Below, piece after piece: positions 1 to 8,625 of a DNA stretch of 64,000 nucleotides; positions within the stretch are counted from its first letter, which is position 1, and every line of letters begins with the position of its first letter. The notes beneath the pieces are model-generated. The model saw nothing but the letters and a program-made list of their open reading frames with translations. It was not told the origin of the DNA and searched no databases. Both the position numbers and the translations under genes were made by a program. Source of the DNA: Actinophytocola sp044466355 (GTDB lineage: Bacteria; Actinomycetota; Actinomycetes; Mycobacteriales; Pseudonocardiaceae); contig NZ_JBITMQ010000005.1 in NCBI RefSeq assembly GCF_044466355.1, positions 372,001-436,000 on the forward strand, read 5' to 3'.

Positions 1-330
1 CACGAGCAGCGCGATAAAGTTCCAAAGACTGCTGTCGGCTGCCTCTGCTCGGCTCACCCGCAGCGTGGCGTGGATCCGGGGTGCGAGCCACGCGTCCGCG
101 TCGGTTCGTCTGCCGTCGAACCGACGAATGGCTTCGTCGAGCAATTCGCGTAGAGGTTCGGTCCGCCACCGCGCCTGGTCGGGCAGTTCGGTGGCAGCCT
201 TGCGCAGGGCCACTTGCGGAGGCCCTTCGTCCCCGGTCTGGATGCCGCGACTCATGTGTGCGGCGACGGCGGAAGTCGGCAGCAAACCGACTGCCGCGGG
301 CGGCTCCGGCCTGGTGCCAGTGCGTGTCAT
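1..330 (-). CDS. DUF6339-like protein, C-terminus off the window
   Basis: An ATG at 330 opens a leftward reading frame that stays open for 110 codons to the window edge, so only the N-terminal part is visible. The translation starts MTRTGTRPEPPAAVGLLPTS and continues with a charged helical stretch (about residues 50-105). I read it as resembling the DUF6339 family, a group of unknown function that I associate with restriction and phage-defence gene clusters. That assignment is from memory of family texture and is moderate only. The start lies 8 nt after the stop of the upstream 322-residue gene, so it is the third gene of the leftward operon led by the XRE-GHKL ATPase. No catalytic motif is visible in the available part. 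Confidence 0.6.
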   Translation of the reverse strand, partial: MTRTGTRPEPPAAVGLLPTSAVAAHMSRGIQTGDEGPPQVALRKAATELPDQARWRTEPLRELLDEAIRRFDGRRTDADAWLAPRIHATLRVSRAEAADSSLWNFIALLV

Positions 331-338
331 GGGTCCTC

Positions 339-1307
339 TCATGTCTCTGCGCGGTGCACGGAACGCACGGCGGTGGTCAACCTCTTGGTCACCTGGCTGC
401 GTTTGCCCGCGGCGTACTGCATCAACGTCTGAAGTTCGGACCAGCTGAACCCCTTGATCCGCCGTTGGTCGATCTCGTAAAGGGCGTCGGTGGGGGACAG
501 ACTCGGGAACACGTCGGGGAGCATCGACCTGAGTACGGATCCACGCCATCCCCCCGGCATCTGCGGAGTGTCGTCCTCATCGCGGTCGAGGTCACTGATG
601 GCCGCTTGGAACATGGCGATCCAGGCTTCCTGAGCGATCTGGCTGCTGACCGTCTCCCGCAGGACCTTCTCGCCAACGGATCCTCCGGAGCTGTGCAGGA
701 CATCGACGAACCCTTCGACAGCCGACGTGTTCAGGAAGACCGTGGGGATCTCCCCCGAAGTGTCGATGATCCACGGCGCGTCCTTGAACGGGCGCAGCGA
801 CGTGTCGGGTCCGTCGCGGAAGTCGACCTCGACGATATCGATCTTGCGTTGCCGTGCCGGCATAGAGGCCTTCAGGTCGACGAACCAGTCACGGCTGGTC
901 GTGCCGATCAGTCGGCCGAGCACGCCGTCGACCGTGGCGACGACGGCGAGGCTCAGTGTGGCCCTGCTCAGGTGATTGATCCGGGCCAGATCCACAGAGC
1001 CCCGGAATTCGGTTTCGGAGTGGGCTGTGAGCGGTGCGGTGAACCGGACATTGGTGGCCTTCTCGGTCAGTATGGCGAGGCATCGGACGTCCTTCCACAG
1101 CGGGTCTTCCATCTCCTGCGCAGGTAACCGCGTTTCGAGGCGGACTGTCGCGATGTCCCAGTCCTCATAATCGGCCTGGTGAAGCGCAACAGTCCGTTCC
1201 GACTGCGAGATACGCGCGTACGGCAATGGTCGTCCGTCCACGTCGACCGCCGTGACATCGAGCGTTATGTCGCCATAGATCGTCCGGTACGGGAAGACAG
1301 GAATCAT
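339..1307 (-). CDS. Unknown 322-residue partner of the XRE-GHKL ATPase
   Basis: I do not recognise a named family. The protein is mostly beta-rich in its first 200 residues, with hydrophobic alternating stretches such as LSRATLSLAVVATVDG near residue 115. The last 120 residues are helical and carry a basic tail. It has no signal peptide, no membrane segment, and no cysteine or histidine cluster. Its ATG overlaps the TGA of the 701-residue gene by 4 nt (ATGA, 1304-1307), so translation is almost certainly coupled and the product probably works with the ATPase. The gene after it starts 8 nt past its stop. A substrate-recognition or adaptor role in the defence island is inference from position alone. 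Confidence 0.8.
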   Translation of the reverse strand: MIPVFPYRTIYGDITLDVTAVDVDGRPLPYARISQSERTVALHQADYEDWDIATVRLETRLPAQEMEDPLWKDVRCLAILTEKATNVRFTAPLTAHSETEFRGSVDLARINHLSRATLSLAVVATVDGVLGRLIGTTSRDWFVDLKASMPARQRKIDIVEVDFRDGPDTSLRPFKDAPWIIDTSGEIPTVFLNTSAVEGFVDVLHSSGGSVGEKVLRETVSSQIAQEAWIAMFQAAISDLDRDEDDTPQMPGGWRGSVLRSMLPDVFPSLSPTDALYEIDQRRIKGFSWSELQTLMQYAAGKRSQVTKRLTTAVRSVHRAET

Positions 1308-3409
1308 GCGCTCCCACCCCTGGTCTTCTGGATGTCGACAACGAGACGGGCGAATCCACCTCTGACCGGATGTGTCGTCGGATCGGTCACGCCCGTGAAT
1401 GAGGCCGAACGTACTCCAGGCTCGATCAACAGGTTCCCGTTCTCGATCCTGCAGTTCTCAGCAGCTGCTAACCGTCGCCACGAGACGTCCGGCCTGCTGC
1501 CTGAGCGGACGTCGAACTTGGCGACCGGAGTGAGCAGCCATGGGTCCTCCACCTCCGGCAGCTTCAACGCGACGGTCACGTTCCAGGCACCGTCCTCCGT
1601 CACGTACGCATTGACGTTCCGGACCACCGGAACTGGCTGCGCTCGGCGCGGACCGTTCGGCCCGGTCGCATCGAGTCGCAACAGTTCCCGAAGAATCGCG
1701 GGACCATTGCCTCTGCTGCTTTCCCGTTTGCCCACCAGGCTCCGAACGGCGTCGTCGATCGCCCGCTGGAATTCACGGATCCTCGACAAGGCACCGCGGA
1801 CATAGGTAGAGGTCAGTTCTTCGGTACGGTCCCACCGGTTGTGCTCGGGAGGCTCGGAAGCGCGCAGGAAGGCCTCGGCGAGGTCGACGTCGTCGCCGTT
1901 CATCCCTGTCGCGTAACCCGCGAGCAGAACGGCTTGGAACGCCATCGCGCCCAGCAGCAGCTCGCGGGGCCGGTGCTCGCGCACAGTCATCCGGTTGCCT
2001 CGCATCAGGATGACCCGGTTCGTACGCTGTTCGGAATCATCGGCGGGGGTGAGTAGTAGTACGGCGCCGTGTTCCCGTGTTGCGCCGGATCGGCCGGAAG
2101 CGGCCTTCCGTGGTGGAACGACGAGTGGAACGCGAGCTTGTGCCACCTGCTTGCCTTCGGTCAGCTGCTCGACGGTCTCGCCGTCGAGGTAGGCCTTGAG
2201 CGCCCGACTGAGTGCCGGGTGGTGCTCGTGCGGATCGATACGTTTCTCCGGGATCACCACTTGGTCGTTGTACAGCGCGGTGACGCTTGCCTCCAGCATC
2301 GGTTCCTGCCCGCGGCCGCTGACCATGGCCGCCCAGAAGTTGTCGGCGAGCGCGCGCACAAGCCTGTCGTGCATATCCGACAACTCGTCCGCGACTCCTG
2401 ACGCATCGTGGGCTCCTACGATGAGGAACGACGTACCCGGATCATCCCCTTCACGCTCCAGATGCAGGTCTTGCACGGTCTGCTCGCCTGCCCACCAGGA
2501 TCGGGAAACGCCGCGGTGCTCCGGCTCGGTATCGGGTTCACCGAACCATGCGGGACCTGCGAAGGCTGCACCGTTGATCGCGTGCCAAGGCAGGTCGAGC
2601 CTTCCGATCACTCGGCGTCGGGTCCGTCCCTCGAATGGTTCGGAGAGCGTCGAATTGATCAGCACCAGACCGAACTGGCTGGTCGCCCACAGTGTGGCCT
2701 TGCCCAGACCGTACGAACCGCCTGCGCGGCCGCTCGCCTGCTTCTTGAAACTGTCGAGCTGACGTCGAACGACCGCCGCGAACTGACCGTCGCGGTATTC
2801 GGGACCGATGAGGCCGGAGGCGTTGTAATCCTCCACGCGCAGCAGACGGAGGGACCTGCCTGCTGCGAGCTCGTCCAACGCAGCCCGGAGACTGCGTGAC
2901 ACCTTCTGGTCGGTGTTCGCCGCCTGGGCATAGTGCGCGTCGAGATCGCGCCATTGCAGGTTTTCCAGGAACGAATCCCGACGATCTCCGGTCAGGTCCT
3001 GCAACACGTATCGGACACGCACCGCCCGGTTGTGGTCGAGTCGCTCGTCCAGTGAATTCTGGGTCGCTTCCTTGGCAAGCACGGAGAGGTCCGCATCGAA
3101 TGCGAACGCTGCGGCATTACCGTATTCCCGTCCGCCGTCGGCGTGTGCGGGGCGGTGATACCAACGGCGCGGAAGGTTCGTGTCCAGGTCCGCTGCAAGG
3201 TTGTAGACAGCGGCGGGTTCCGTGTCGAAGACCATCGCTATCGCACGTTTGGTCTCCTCACGAGGTTCGGAACGGCCCGTGATCCACGCTGACACCGCTG
3301 CCCGTGTCAGCTGCAGGCGCTCCGCCAACTGCGCTTGCGTCATGCCTGCCCTGCGTAGCTGACGAGCCAGCCATGGACCGAACTCGTCCATCTGCCGTTC
3401 ACGTGTCAC
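1304..3409 (-). CDS. XRE helix-turn-helix protein fused to a GHKL (HATPase) domain
   Basis: The 701-residue protein has an N-terminal XRE helix-turn-helix (about residues 12-60, TQAQLAERLQLTRAAVSAW). A GHKL-type ATP-binding module of the MutL/Hsp90 fold follows. The N-box is EATQNSLDE (E114, N118, D121), an Asp-containing G1-like segment lies at about 193-201 (EDYNASGL), and the glycine lid is GRAGGSYGLGKATL (227-240). The last 400 residues are unassigned. The GTG start at 3409 is supported by AGAGG 6 nt upstream. It heads a leftward operon and diverges from the big helicase operon across a perfect palindrome, so it may bind that palindrome and control both operons. An ATPase with its own operator-binding head would be a one-component sensor-regulator. 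The family function is unknown and autoregulation is inference. Confidence 0.88.
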   Translation of the reverse strand: MTRERQMDEFGPWLARQLRRAGMTQAQLAERLQLTRAAVSAWITGRSEPREETKRAIAMVFDTEPAAVYNLAADLDTNLPRRWYHRPAHADGGREYGNAAAFAFDADLSVLAKEATQNSLDERLDHNRAVRVRYVLQDLTGDRRDSFLENLQWRDLDAHYAQAANTDQKVSRSLRAALDELAAGRSLRLLRVEDYNASGLIGPEYRDGQFAAVVRRQLDSFKKQASGRAGGSYGLGKATLWATSQFGLVLINSTLSEPFEGRTRRRVIGRLDLPWHAINGAAFAGPAWFGEPDTEPEHRGVSRSWWAGEQTVQDLHLEREGDDPGTSFLIVGAHDASGVADELSDMHDRLVRALADNFWAAMVSGRGQEPMLEASVTALYNDQVVIPEKRIDPHEHHPALSRALKAYLDGETVEQLTEGKQVAQARVPLVVPPRKAASGRSGATREHGAVLLLTPADDSEQRTNRVILMRGNRMTVREHRPRELLLGAMAFQAVLLAGYATGMNGDDVDLAEAFLRASEPPEHNRWDRTEELTSTYVRGALSRIREFQRAIDDAVRSLVGKRESSRGNGPAILRELLRLDATGPNGPRRAQPVPVVRNVNAYVTEDGAWNVTVALKLPEVEDPWLLTPVAKFDVRSGSRPDVSWRRLAAAENCRIENGNLLIEPGVRSASFTGVTDPTTHPVRGGFARLVVDIQKTRGGSA

Positions 3410-3450
3410 AGACGACCTCTTCGAGCGCGTATGTCTTGCCTGATGGGAGC

Positions 3451-3464
3451 CCTTGTCAACAAGG
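3451..3464. promoter_or_regulatory. Short inverted repeat sharing the TTGTCAA half-site
   Basis: CCTTG-TCAA-CAAGG is a 5-bp inverted repeat with a 4-nt centre. It repeats the CTTGTCAA word found in the arms of the larger palindrome a few bases away (3467-3510). It falls just downstream of the predicted leftward transcription start, so it could be a second binding site for the same regulator. Confidence 0.4.
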
Positions 3465-3466
3465 TA

Positions 3467-3510
3467 TCAGCAGATATTTGACAAGTCCACACTTGTCAAA
3501 TATCTGCTGA
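3467..3510. promoter_or_regulatory. Perfect 19-bp inverted repeat carrying two mirrored promoters
   Basis: Arms 3467-3485 and 3492-3510 are exact reverse complements around a 6-nt centre (TCCACA). Each strand shows TTGACA, a 17-bp spacer, then TATCTG. On the plus strand the -35 is 3478-3483 and the -10 is 3501-3506. On the minus strand the -35 is 3499-3494 and the -10 is 3476-3471. The two promoter-like sequences therefore overlap face to face inside the palindrome and would fire outward into the two divergent operons. One protein bound here would block both. This is read directly from the sequence; promoter activity and the bound regulator are inferred. Confidence 0.75.
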
Positions 3511-3810
3511 CTTGCGATGATTGGTAACGCCGCGGGGTCAGGTGACGAATTCATCGGGCAGATGGTCGAGTCACCGAGAGTGACATCGATCTGTCCCTTG
3601 CGCCGACCGGATGAGGACGCGCCAGGTGTACACAGGCCGGAATCGGAAGGCTCTCGCTCGCGCAACTACAACACATACAACGGAAAGGCAACATGTCTCT
3701 GCTGGGCGAAACCGGCAGCGAACGGTTGCCTCCATGACTCGTACAAGGACTCCGACGCACGTACCGGAACGAACCGGACGACGGTGTCGGTCTCGCCTTT
3801 GGGGGAGCGA

Positions 3811-6800
3811 ATGATCGTGGACACCTCCAGCAGCCCGGTCCTCGACAAGATCGCGGCACTTACCGAGCGCGCACTCGGTACGTATGCGTTCAACCCGGAC
3901 CGCGTTGAGGAGGACGCCAACGGGGAACGGCGTATCCACCAGGGTGGGTACGGGGACCGGCAGATCTTCGAACTCGTGCAGAACGCGGCGGACGAGATGC
4001 GGGCGCCCGAGCACCGGAACGGTCGGATCCACGTCGTACTTACCGAGAAACACCTGTACTGCGCCAACGAAGGTGCGCCCATGACTCCCGAAGGCGCGGA
4101 CACCATCCTCCGAATGGGCGTGTCCAGGAAGCGCAGCGGTCAAATCGGTCGGTTCGGCGTTGGCGTCAAGTCGGTGCTGTCCGTGACCAGGGCGCCCCAG
4201 TTCTTCAGTGAGACCGGTGCGTTCGGGTTCGATGCCGATTGGTCGGCCGAACGCATCCTCGACGCGGTGAACAAGGGGCGTGCCGACAGGGGGGAGCCGT
4301 CGTTGGCGTCGATCGACCATACGCCAGTGCTCCGATTGGCGCGGCAGCTCGACACGGCGGCGGAACGCAGGATCGACTCGATCCTGGACGAGATGTTGCG
4401 GTGGGCGACGACGGTCGTGAGGTTGCCCTTGGCGCCGGGCGCGGCCACTGCGCTCTCCATGGACATCCACCAGTCGTCCAAGGCCAAGGCGGAGCGTCCC
4501 GGACGCGAGTTCCCGCATCTGTTCCAGGTGTTCTCGCACCACGTCGGCACCGTCCTGTTGGAAGACCGACGACAGATGCCCAGTCTTCGCCGGGAGCTCA
4601 CGGTCCTCAACGAAGGAGCACAACGCAGCATCCGTGAGACGCGGAGCGGTGCGAAGGCGGTGTCCGAGGACTACCGCGTCTTCGTGCGCGCCTACGAACT
4701 CGACGACGAGATCCGCAGAAATGCCGGGGAGTTGCACAGCCGGGCGACGATCGACATCTCATGGGCCGTGCCGGAGTACCGGGTCACAACCAACGCCCAG
4801 GGGCAGCGGATCTTCAATGTGCCCAATGAGCGCGGTACCTTCTGGTCCTACTTCCCCACGAAGTATCCGACGACACTCAGCGGTGTCCTCAACGCGGCAT
4901 GGAAGACGAACGAGGACAGGCAGAACCTGCTCGACAACAGCCCGCTCAACTCGGAGTTGCTTCGGCAGGCGGCGAACCTGGTGGTCGGTTCCTTGGGCGA
5001 GCTGGTCGTCGACGAGGATCCGGCCGCATACCTGTCCCTGCTTCCTGGGCGGACGAAGGAGTCGCCCAACTGGGCTTGCTCGTACCTCACGGCGCGCGTC
5101 TGGCAGGAAGCCGCGAACCGCCCGTCGCTGCCGGACCAGGACGGCGTCCTCCGGCGACCACGGGACCTGCACGTTCACCCGGAGAAGCTATCGCGTGCCT
5201 CGTTGGCGCTCTGGCAGAGTCACCCGGGGCGACCGCGCGACTGGATCCACCACTCCGTCGACGCCGGCCCCGTACGTCGTGGCAAGGTCGGCCACATCCT
5301 CGATGCTGCCGACTGCCGTCCGGAGACCCTTCGGACCTGGCTCGAGGCTTTGGTGGCCGACCGGAGTCCGGCGGCTTCCGCCACAGCGCTCCGCATCCTT
5401 GCGCACCTCATCGACGACGAACTGGCACATGATCCGGCTGGCGCTGCGGAAGTCCGCGGGGCACGGATTCTCCTGACCGAGCAGCATGGTTTCGTCCCAC
5501 CGATCGCGGGAAGCGTATTCCGGCGGACCGTCGAGGACGGACTACGGGACGATCTCGTCTACGTACACCCGGAGATAGCAGGTGACATCTCCATGTTGCG
5601 ATTCCTGGATCGGCTCGGGATTCGTGACGCGGACGCCGAAGGGCGCTTCCACAGTGTGCTCGACCAGGGTGGATTCGACGGCTATTCGCCGCAGGAGTGG
5701 ACGAGGTTCTGGGAGCTGCTTCGCAGCGCGGGACGTACTTCCCAAGTCCCCGCGATCAAGCGCAAAATGCCGTCGCCGGGCACCACGCTCATGGTTCGCA
5801 CCGTGACGGGTGGCTGGCGTCCTCTCGTGGAGTGTCTCCTTCCCGGGCCGGTAGTACCGGTCGACGGCGAACGTGATGGTGACGTCGCGATCGATGTCCG
5901 ATTCCACGGTGACGACCGAGGGGTATTGCTTGAGTTCGGCGTTACCGACGCACCGACCCGAGGACATCGACCGGACACCGAACCATGGTTCGAGGAGTAT
6001 CACAAAGCCATCCATGACGCTTACGTCCGGAAGCTTGATCCCGCTGATCACCGTCCGGCCCAGAAAACGGTGAAGGTGGAGGGCGCGCCGATCGCCGGGC
6101 CCATGACGATCTTCCTCAGTTTGTCCTCCGAAGGACGTGCCGCATTTCTCGCTGCTATGCCCGATGAAGGTCTGGTCGAAAGCTGGACGCGACAGATAGG
6201 GAAGTCGGCTGCAACCCGCGTGGCCGTGGTCTCACCGATCCGTTGGCTGCTGCGCAAGTACGGGTCGATCGTCACGTCGAAGGGCATCGTTCCTGTTCGC
6301 GATGCGGTAGCGCCCGAACTCGGCGAGTATCGGGACGTACTCCCGGTCGCGGACATCAGCCCCCGGAAGGCAGCACGTCTCCGACTGCCCAGAACTGTCG
6401 ACGAAGTGCGACCCGAGCAGTGGTCCGAGCTGCTTGAGCGCGTCAAGAACAGCGAGGACGACAGTTTCATCGGGCGTACCTACGCACTGCTCGTTCGTGT
6501 GGGTTGCAGCCTGTTGAGCGACGAGGCCGAAACCCGGTGTCGCGTCGGAAACCGGTGGGAGATGCGCCCGGACGGCGATATCGCGATCGCCTTCGACCGG
6601 CAGGAGTTCCACGAGCTGGTGAAGGAGTGCCAGCCAGCCCTCCTGATCGATAGGGAAGATGATCGCGAGGCCGCGGAAGCGATGATCTCGGACTGGGGCA
6701 TGCGCCCGGTGACCGACGTCATCGAGAAGCAGGTGCGTCCGGTCCTGAGCGGTCCTCCTGTACTGCTCACCGACGAATACCCGCCTCTGAGGCAACGATT

Positions 6801-8625
6801 CGGATCGCGAGTGAGTGGCCTGTACCTCCAGCGGTGCACTGAACTCGAGGAGGTCGTGCGCACTCCGAACGGAACCCGTACCACCCCGCTTCGCAGTGTG
6901 TTGCAGGACAGGAACACTGTGCTCGTCCCTCATGATCTGTCGTACGAGCAGGTCCTGGTGGTGGCCGACGCGGAGTTCGACTGGCAACTCGGTTCCGCCG
7001 GTTGTCGGGCCCTGCTCGAGCAGCATCGCCGCCAGCAACAGGACCTGGAGCTGCGTGCGCGGCTGGACGCAGTCCGGCGTGCTGACACAATAACGGAGAA
7101 GATCGCGCTGCTCGTCGACGAGGACGAGCTCCGTAAAGGTCTGCCCGTCGGCCTCGTGGACAGCGAGATCGCCGAGACCGGTCGTCAGCCCGACCCCGTC
7201 AGGTTGGCGGAGATGGCCTACAACGCGCACGGTGACGACGTTCTCCGGGTCCACCAGAAAGACATTCAGGCGAAATTCCACTCTGCCCCTGCGAGGTTTG
7301 ACGGAGAACAGGCCGCGTTGAGGTTCGTCACCTCACTCGACCTGCCCGATTCATTCGCAGGGTCACGTATTCCGGCACCGCCCGCCAGGGTCGAAGCGAA
7401 GGGCCCGGTCGAGTTTCCGCGTCTGCATGCCTACCAGGAGCGCATCGCGACAAAGCTCGCCGAGATGTTGCGTGACCCGACTCCCCGGCGAGCGATGCTC
7501 AGCCTGCCGACGGGGGCGGGCAAGACCCGTGTGGCGGCCGAGGGGGTCATCCGCTGGATCCGTGACTCGGGAACCCCGAGGGGGCCCATCCTGTGGATCG
7601 CGCAAACCGGCGAGCTGTGTGAACAAGCCGTCCAGTCCTGGACGTTCGTGTGGGAGAAGGTCGGTCCCAAGTCGTCGCTCGTGATCGACCGCCTCTGGCA
7701 CACGAACTCGGCGACCCCTGTCAAGGACCGTCCGCACCTGGTCGTGGCGACCGACGCGAAGCTCGAGTCCGTACTGGGCGAGGACGCCTACGCTTGGTTG
7801 CGACAGGCAGCGTTGGTCATCGTGGACGAGGCCCACGTCGCGATCTCCAAGAGTTACACAGCAATACTCGAGAAGTTGGGTCTCACCTTCCGTGAATCGA
7901 CAAGGCATCTGGTCGGTCTCACCGCCACCCCGTTCCGCAACAGCGAGGAGCTGACGGAGCGACTGGTCGCGCGTTTCGGCAGGGAACGACTCGACGAGGG
8001 GATCTTCGATCGGGAACCCATTCCTGCCCTGCAGGAACTCGGAGTGCTCTCCGCTGTCGAGCACCGAGAGCTCCGGGGAGCGGATCTCCAACTCAACCCG
8101 GACGAGCTCGCGGGATTGAACGGCCTCGGTGGGTTCCTGCCGAAGGCCGCCGAGCAGAGACTGGCAGAAGACCATGCCCGCAACAAAGTGCTCATCGATG
8201 AGATCTCCGCGCTCCCGGACGACTGGCCCGTGCTGGTGTTCGCCACCTCGGTGCATCACGCCAAATTCCTGGCCGCAAAGCTGGGAGACCGCGGGATCCG
8301 AGCGGCGGCGATCGACTCTTCGACGCCTCTGCCGGAACGTCGACGTCGCATCGACGAGTTCCGATCGGGTCGCATCAAGGTCATCACGAACTACGGTGTG
8401 TTGTCCCAGGGATTCGACGCACCAGCGACAAGAGCTGTCGTCATCGCCCGTCCCGTGTACAGCGCCAACAGCTATCAACAGATGATCGGGCGTGGCTTGC
8501 GCGGCAGGCTCAATGGCGGGGAGGACGGCTGTCTCATCCTCGATATGCGGGACAACATCACCAACTTCCCCGGTGCCCTCGCCTTCACCAACTTCGACCA
8601 CCTCTGGCGGAAGGACAGGTGGTGA
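3811..8625 (+). CDS. Sacsin-like GHKL ATPase fused to SF2 helicase (defence protein)
   Basis: The product is 1604 residues from the ATG at 3811. The N-terminal GHKL ATPase has an N-box FELVQNAADEM (E54, N58, D61) and a G2 lid IGRFGVGVKS (112-121), as in sacsin-type modules. A long middle region is unassigned. The C-terminal SF2 helicase has Walker A LPTGAGKT (1232-1239), DEAH (1339-1342), a TATP motif near 1371 and motif VI QQMIGRGLRG (1556-1565). An in-frame ATG at 3517 would add 98 residues. I prefer 3811 because GGGGGAG precedes it and the stretch before it is Cys/Asn-rich with poorer third-position G+C. Its TGA overlaps the next gene's GTG. It likely couples recognition by the GHKL domain to DNA translocation in a DISARM-like system. 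No nuclease motif was seen. Confidence 0.9.
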   Translation: MIVDTSSSPVLDKIAALTERALGTYAFNPDRVEEDANGERRIHQGGYGDRQIFELVQNAADEMRAPEHRNGRIHVVLTEKHLYCANEGAPMTPEGADTILRMGVSRKRSGQIGRFGVGVKSVLSVTRAPQFFSETGAFGFDADWSAERILDAVNKGRADRGEPSLASIDHTPVLRLARQLDTAAERRIDSILDEMLRWATTVVRLPLAPGAATALSMDIHQSSKAKAERPGREFPHLFQVFSHHVGTVLLEDRRQMPSLRRELTVLNEGAQRSIRETRSGAKAVSEDYRVFVRAYELDDEIRRNAGELHSRATIDISWAVPEYRVTTNAQGQRIFNVPNERGTFWSYFPTKYPTTLSGVLNAAWKTNEDRQNLLDNSPLNSELLRQAANLVVGSLGELVVDEDPAAYLSLLPGRTKESPNWACSYLTARVWQEAANRPSLPDQDGVLRRPRDLHVHPEKLSRASLALWQSHPGRPRDWIHHSVDAGPVRRGKVGHILDAADCRPETLRTWLEALVADRSPAASATALRILAHLIDDELAHDPAGAAEVRGARILLTEQHGFVPPIAGSVFRRTVEDGLRDDLVYVHPEIAGDISMLRFLDRLGIRDADAEGRFHSVLDQGGFDGYSPQEWTRFWELLRSAGRTSQVPAIKRKMPSPGTTLMVRTVTGGWRPLVECLLPGPVVPVDGERDGDVAIDVRFHGDDRGVLLEFGVTDAPTRGHRPDTEPWFEEYHKAIHDAYVRKLDPADHRPAQKTVKVEGAPIAGPMTIFLSLSSEGRAAFLAAMPDEGLVESWTRQIGKSAATRVAVVSPIRWLLRKYGSIVTSKGIVPVRDAVAPELGEYRDVLPVADISPRKAARLRLPRTVDEVRPEQWSELLERVKNSEDDSFIGRTYALLVRVGCSLLSDEAETRCRVGNRWEMRPDGDIAIAFDRQEFHELVKECQPALLIDREDDREAAEAMISDWGMRPVTDVIEKQVRPVLSGPPVLLTDEYPPLRQRFGSRVSGLYLQRCTELEEVVRTPNGTRTTPLRSVLQDRNTVLVPHDLSYEQVLVVADAEFDWQLGSAGCRALLEQHRRQQQDLELRARLDAVRRADTITEKIALLVDEDELRKGLPVGLVDSEIAETGRQPDPVRLAEMAYNAHGDDVLRVHQKDIQAKFHSAPARFDGEQAALRFVTSLDLPDSFAGSRIPAPPARVEAKGPVEFPRLHAYQERIATKLAEMLRDPTPRRAMLSLPTGAGKTRVAAEGVIRWIRDSGTPRGPILWIAQTGELCEQAVQSWTFVWEKVGPKSSLVIDRLWHTNSATPVKDRPHLVVATDAKLESVLGEDAYAWLRQAALVIVDEAHVAISKSYTAILEKLGLTFRESTRHLVGLTATPFRNSEELTERLVARFGRERLDEGIFDREPIPALQELGVLSAVEHRELRGADLQLNPDELAGLNGLGGFLPKAAEQRLAEDHARNKVLIDEISALPDDWPVLVFATSVHHAKFLAAKLGDRGIRAAAIDSSTPLPERRRRIDEFRSGRIKVITNYGVLSQGFDAPATRAVVIARPVYSANSYQQMIGRGLRGRLNGGEDGCLILDMRDNITNFPGALAFTNFDHLWRKDRW

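Noticed and set aside
81..1127. 348-codon plus-strand open frame
   Set aside because: Shadow of the 322-residue minus-strand gene; lacks a ribosome site and family resemblance.
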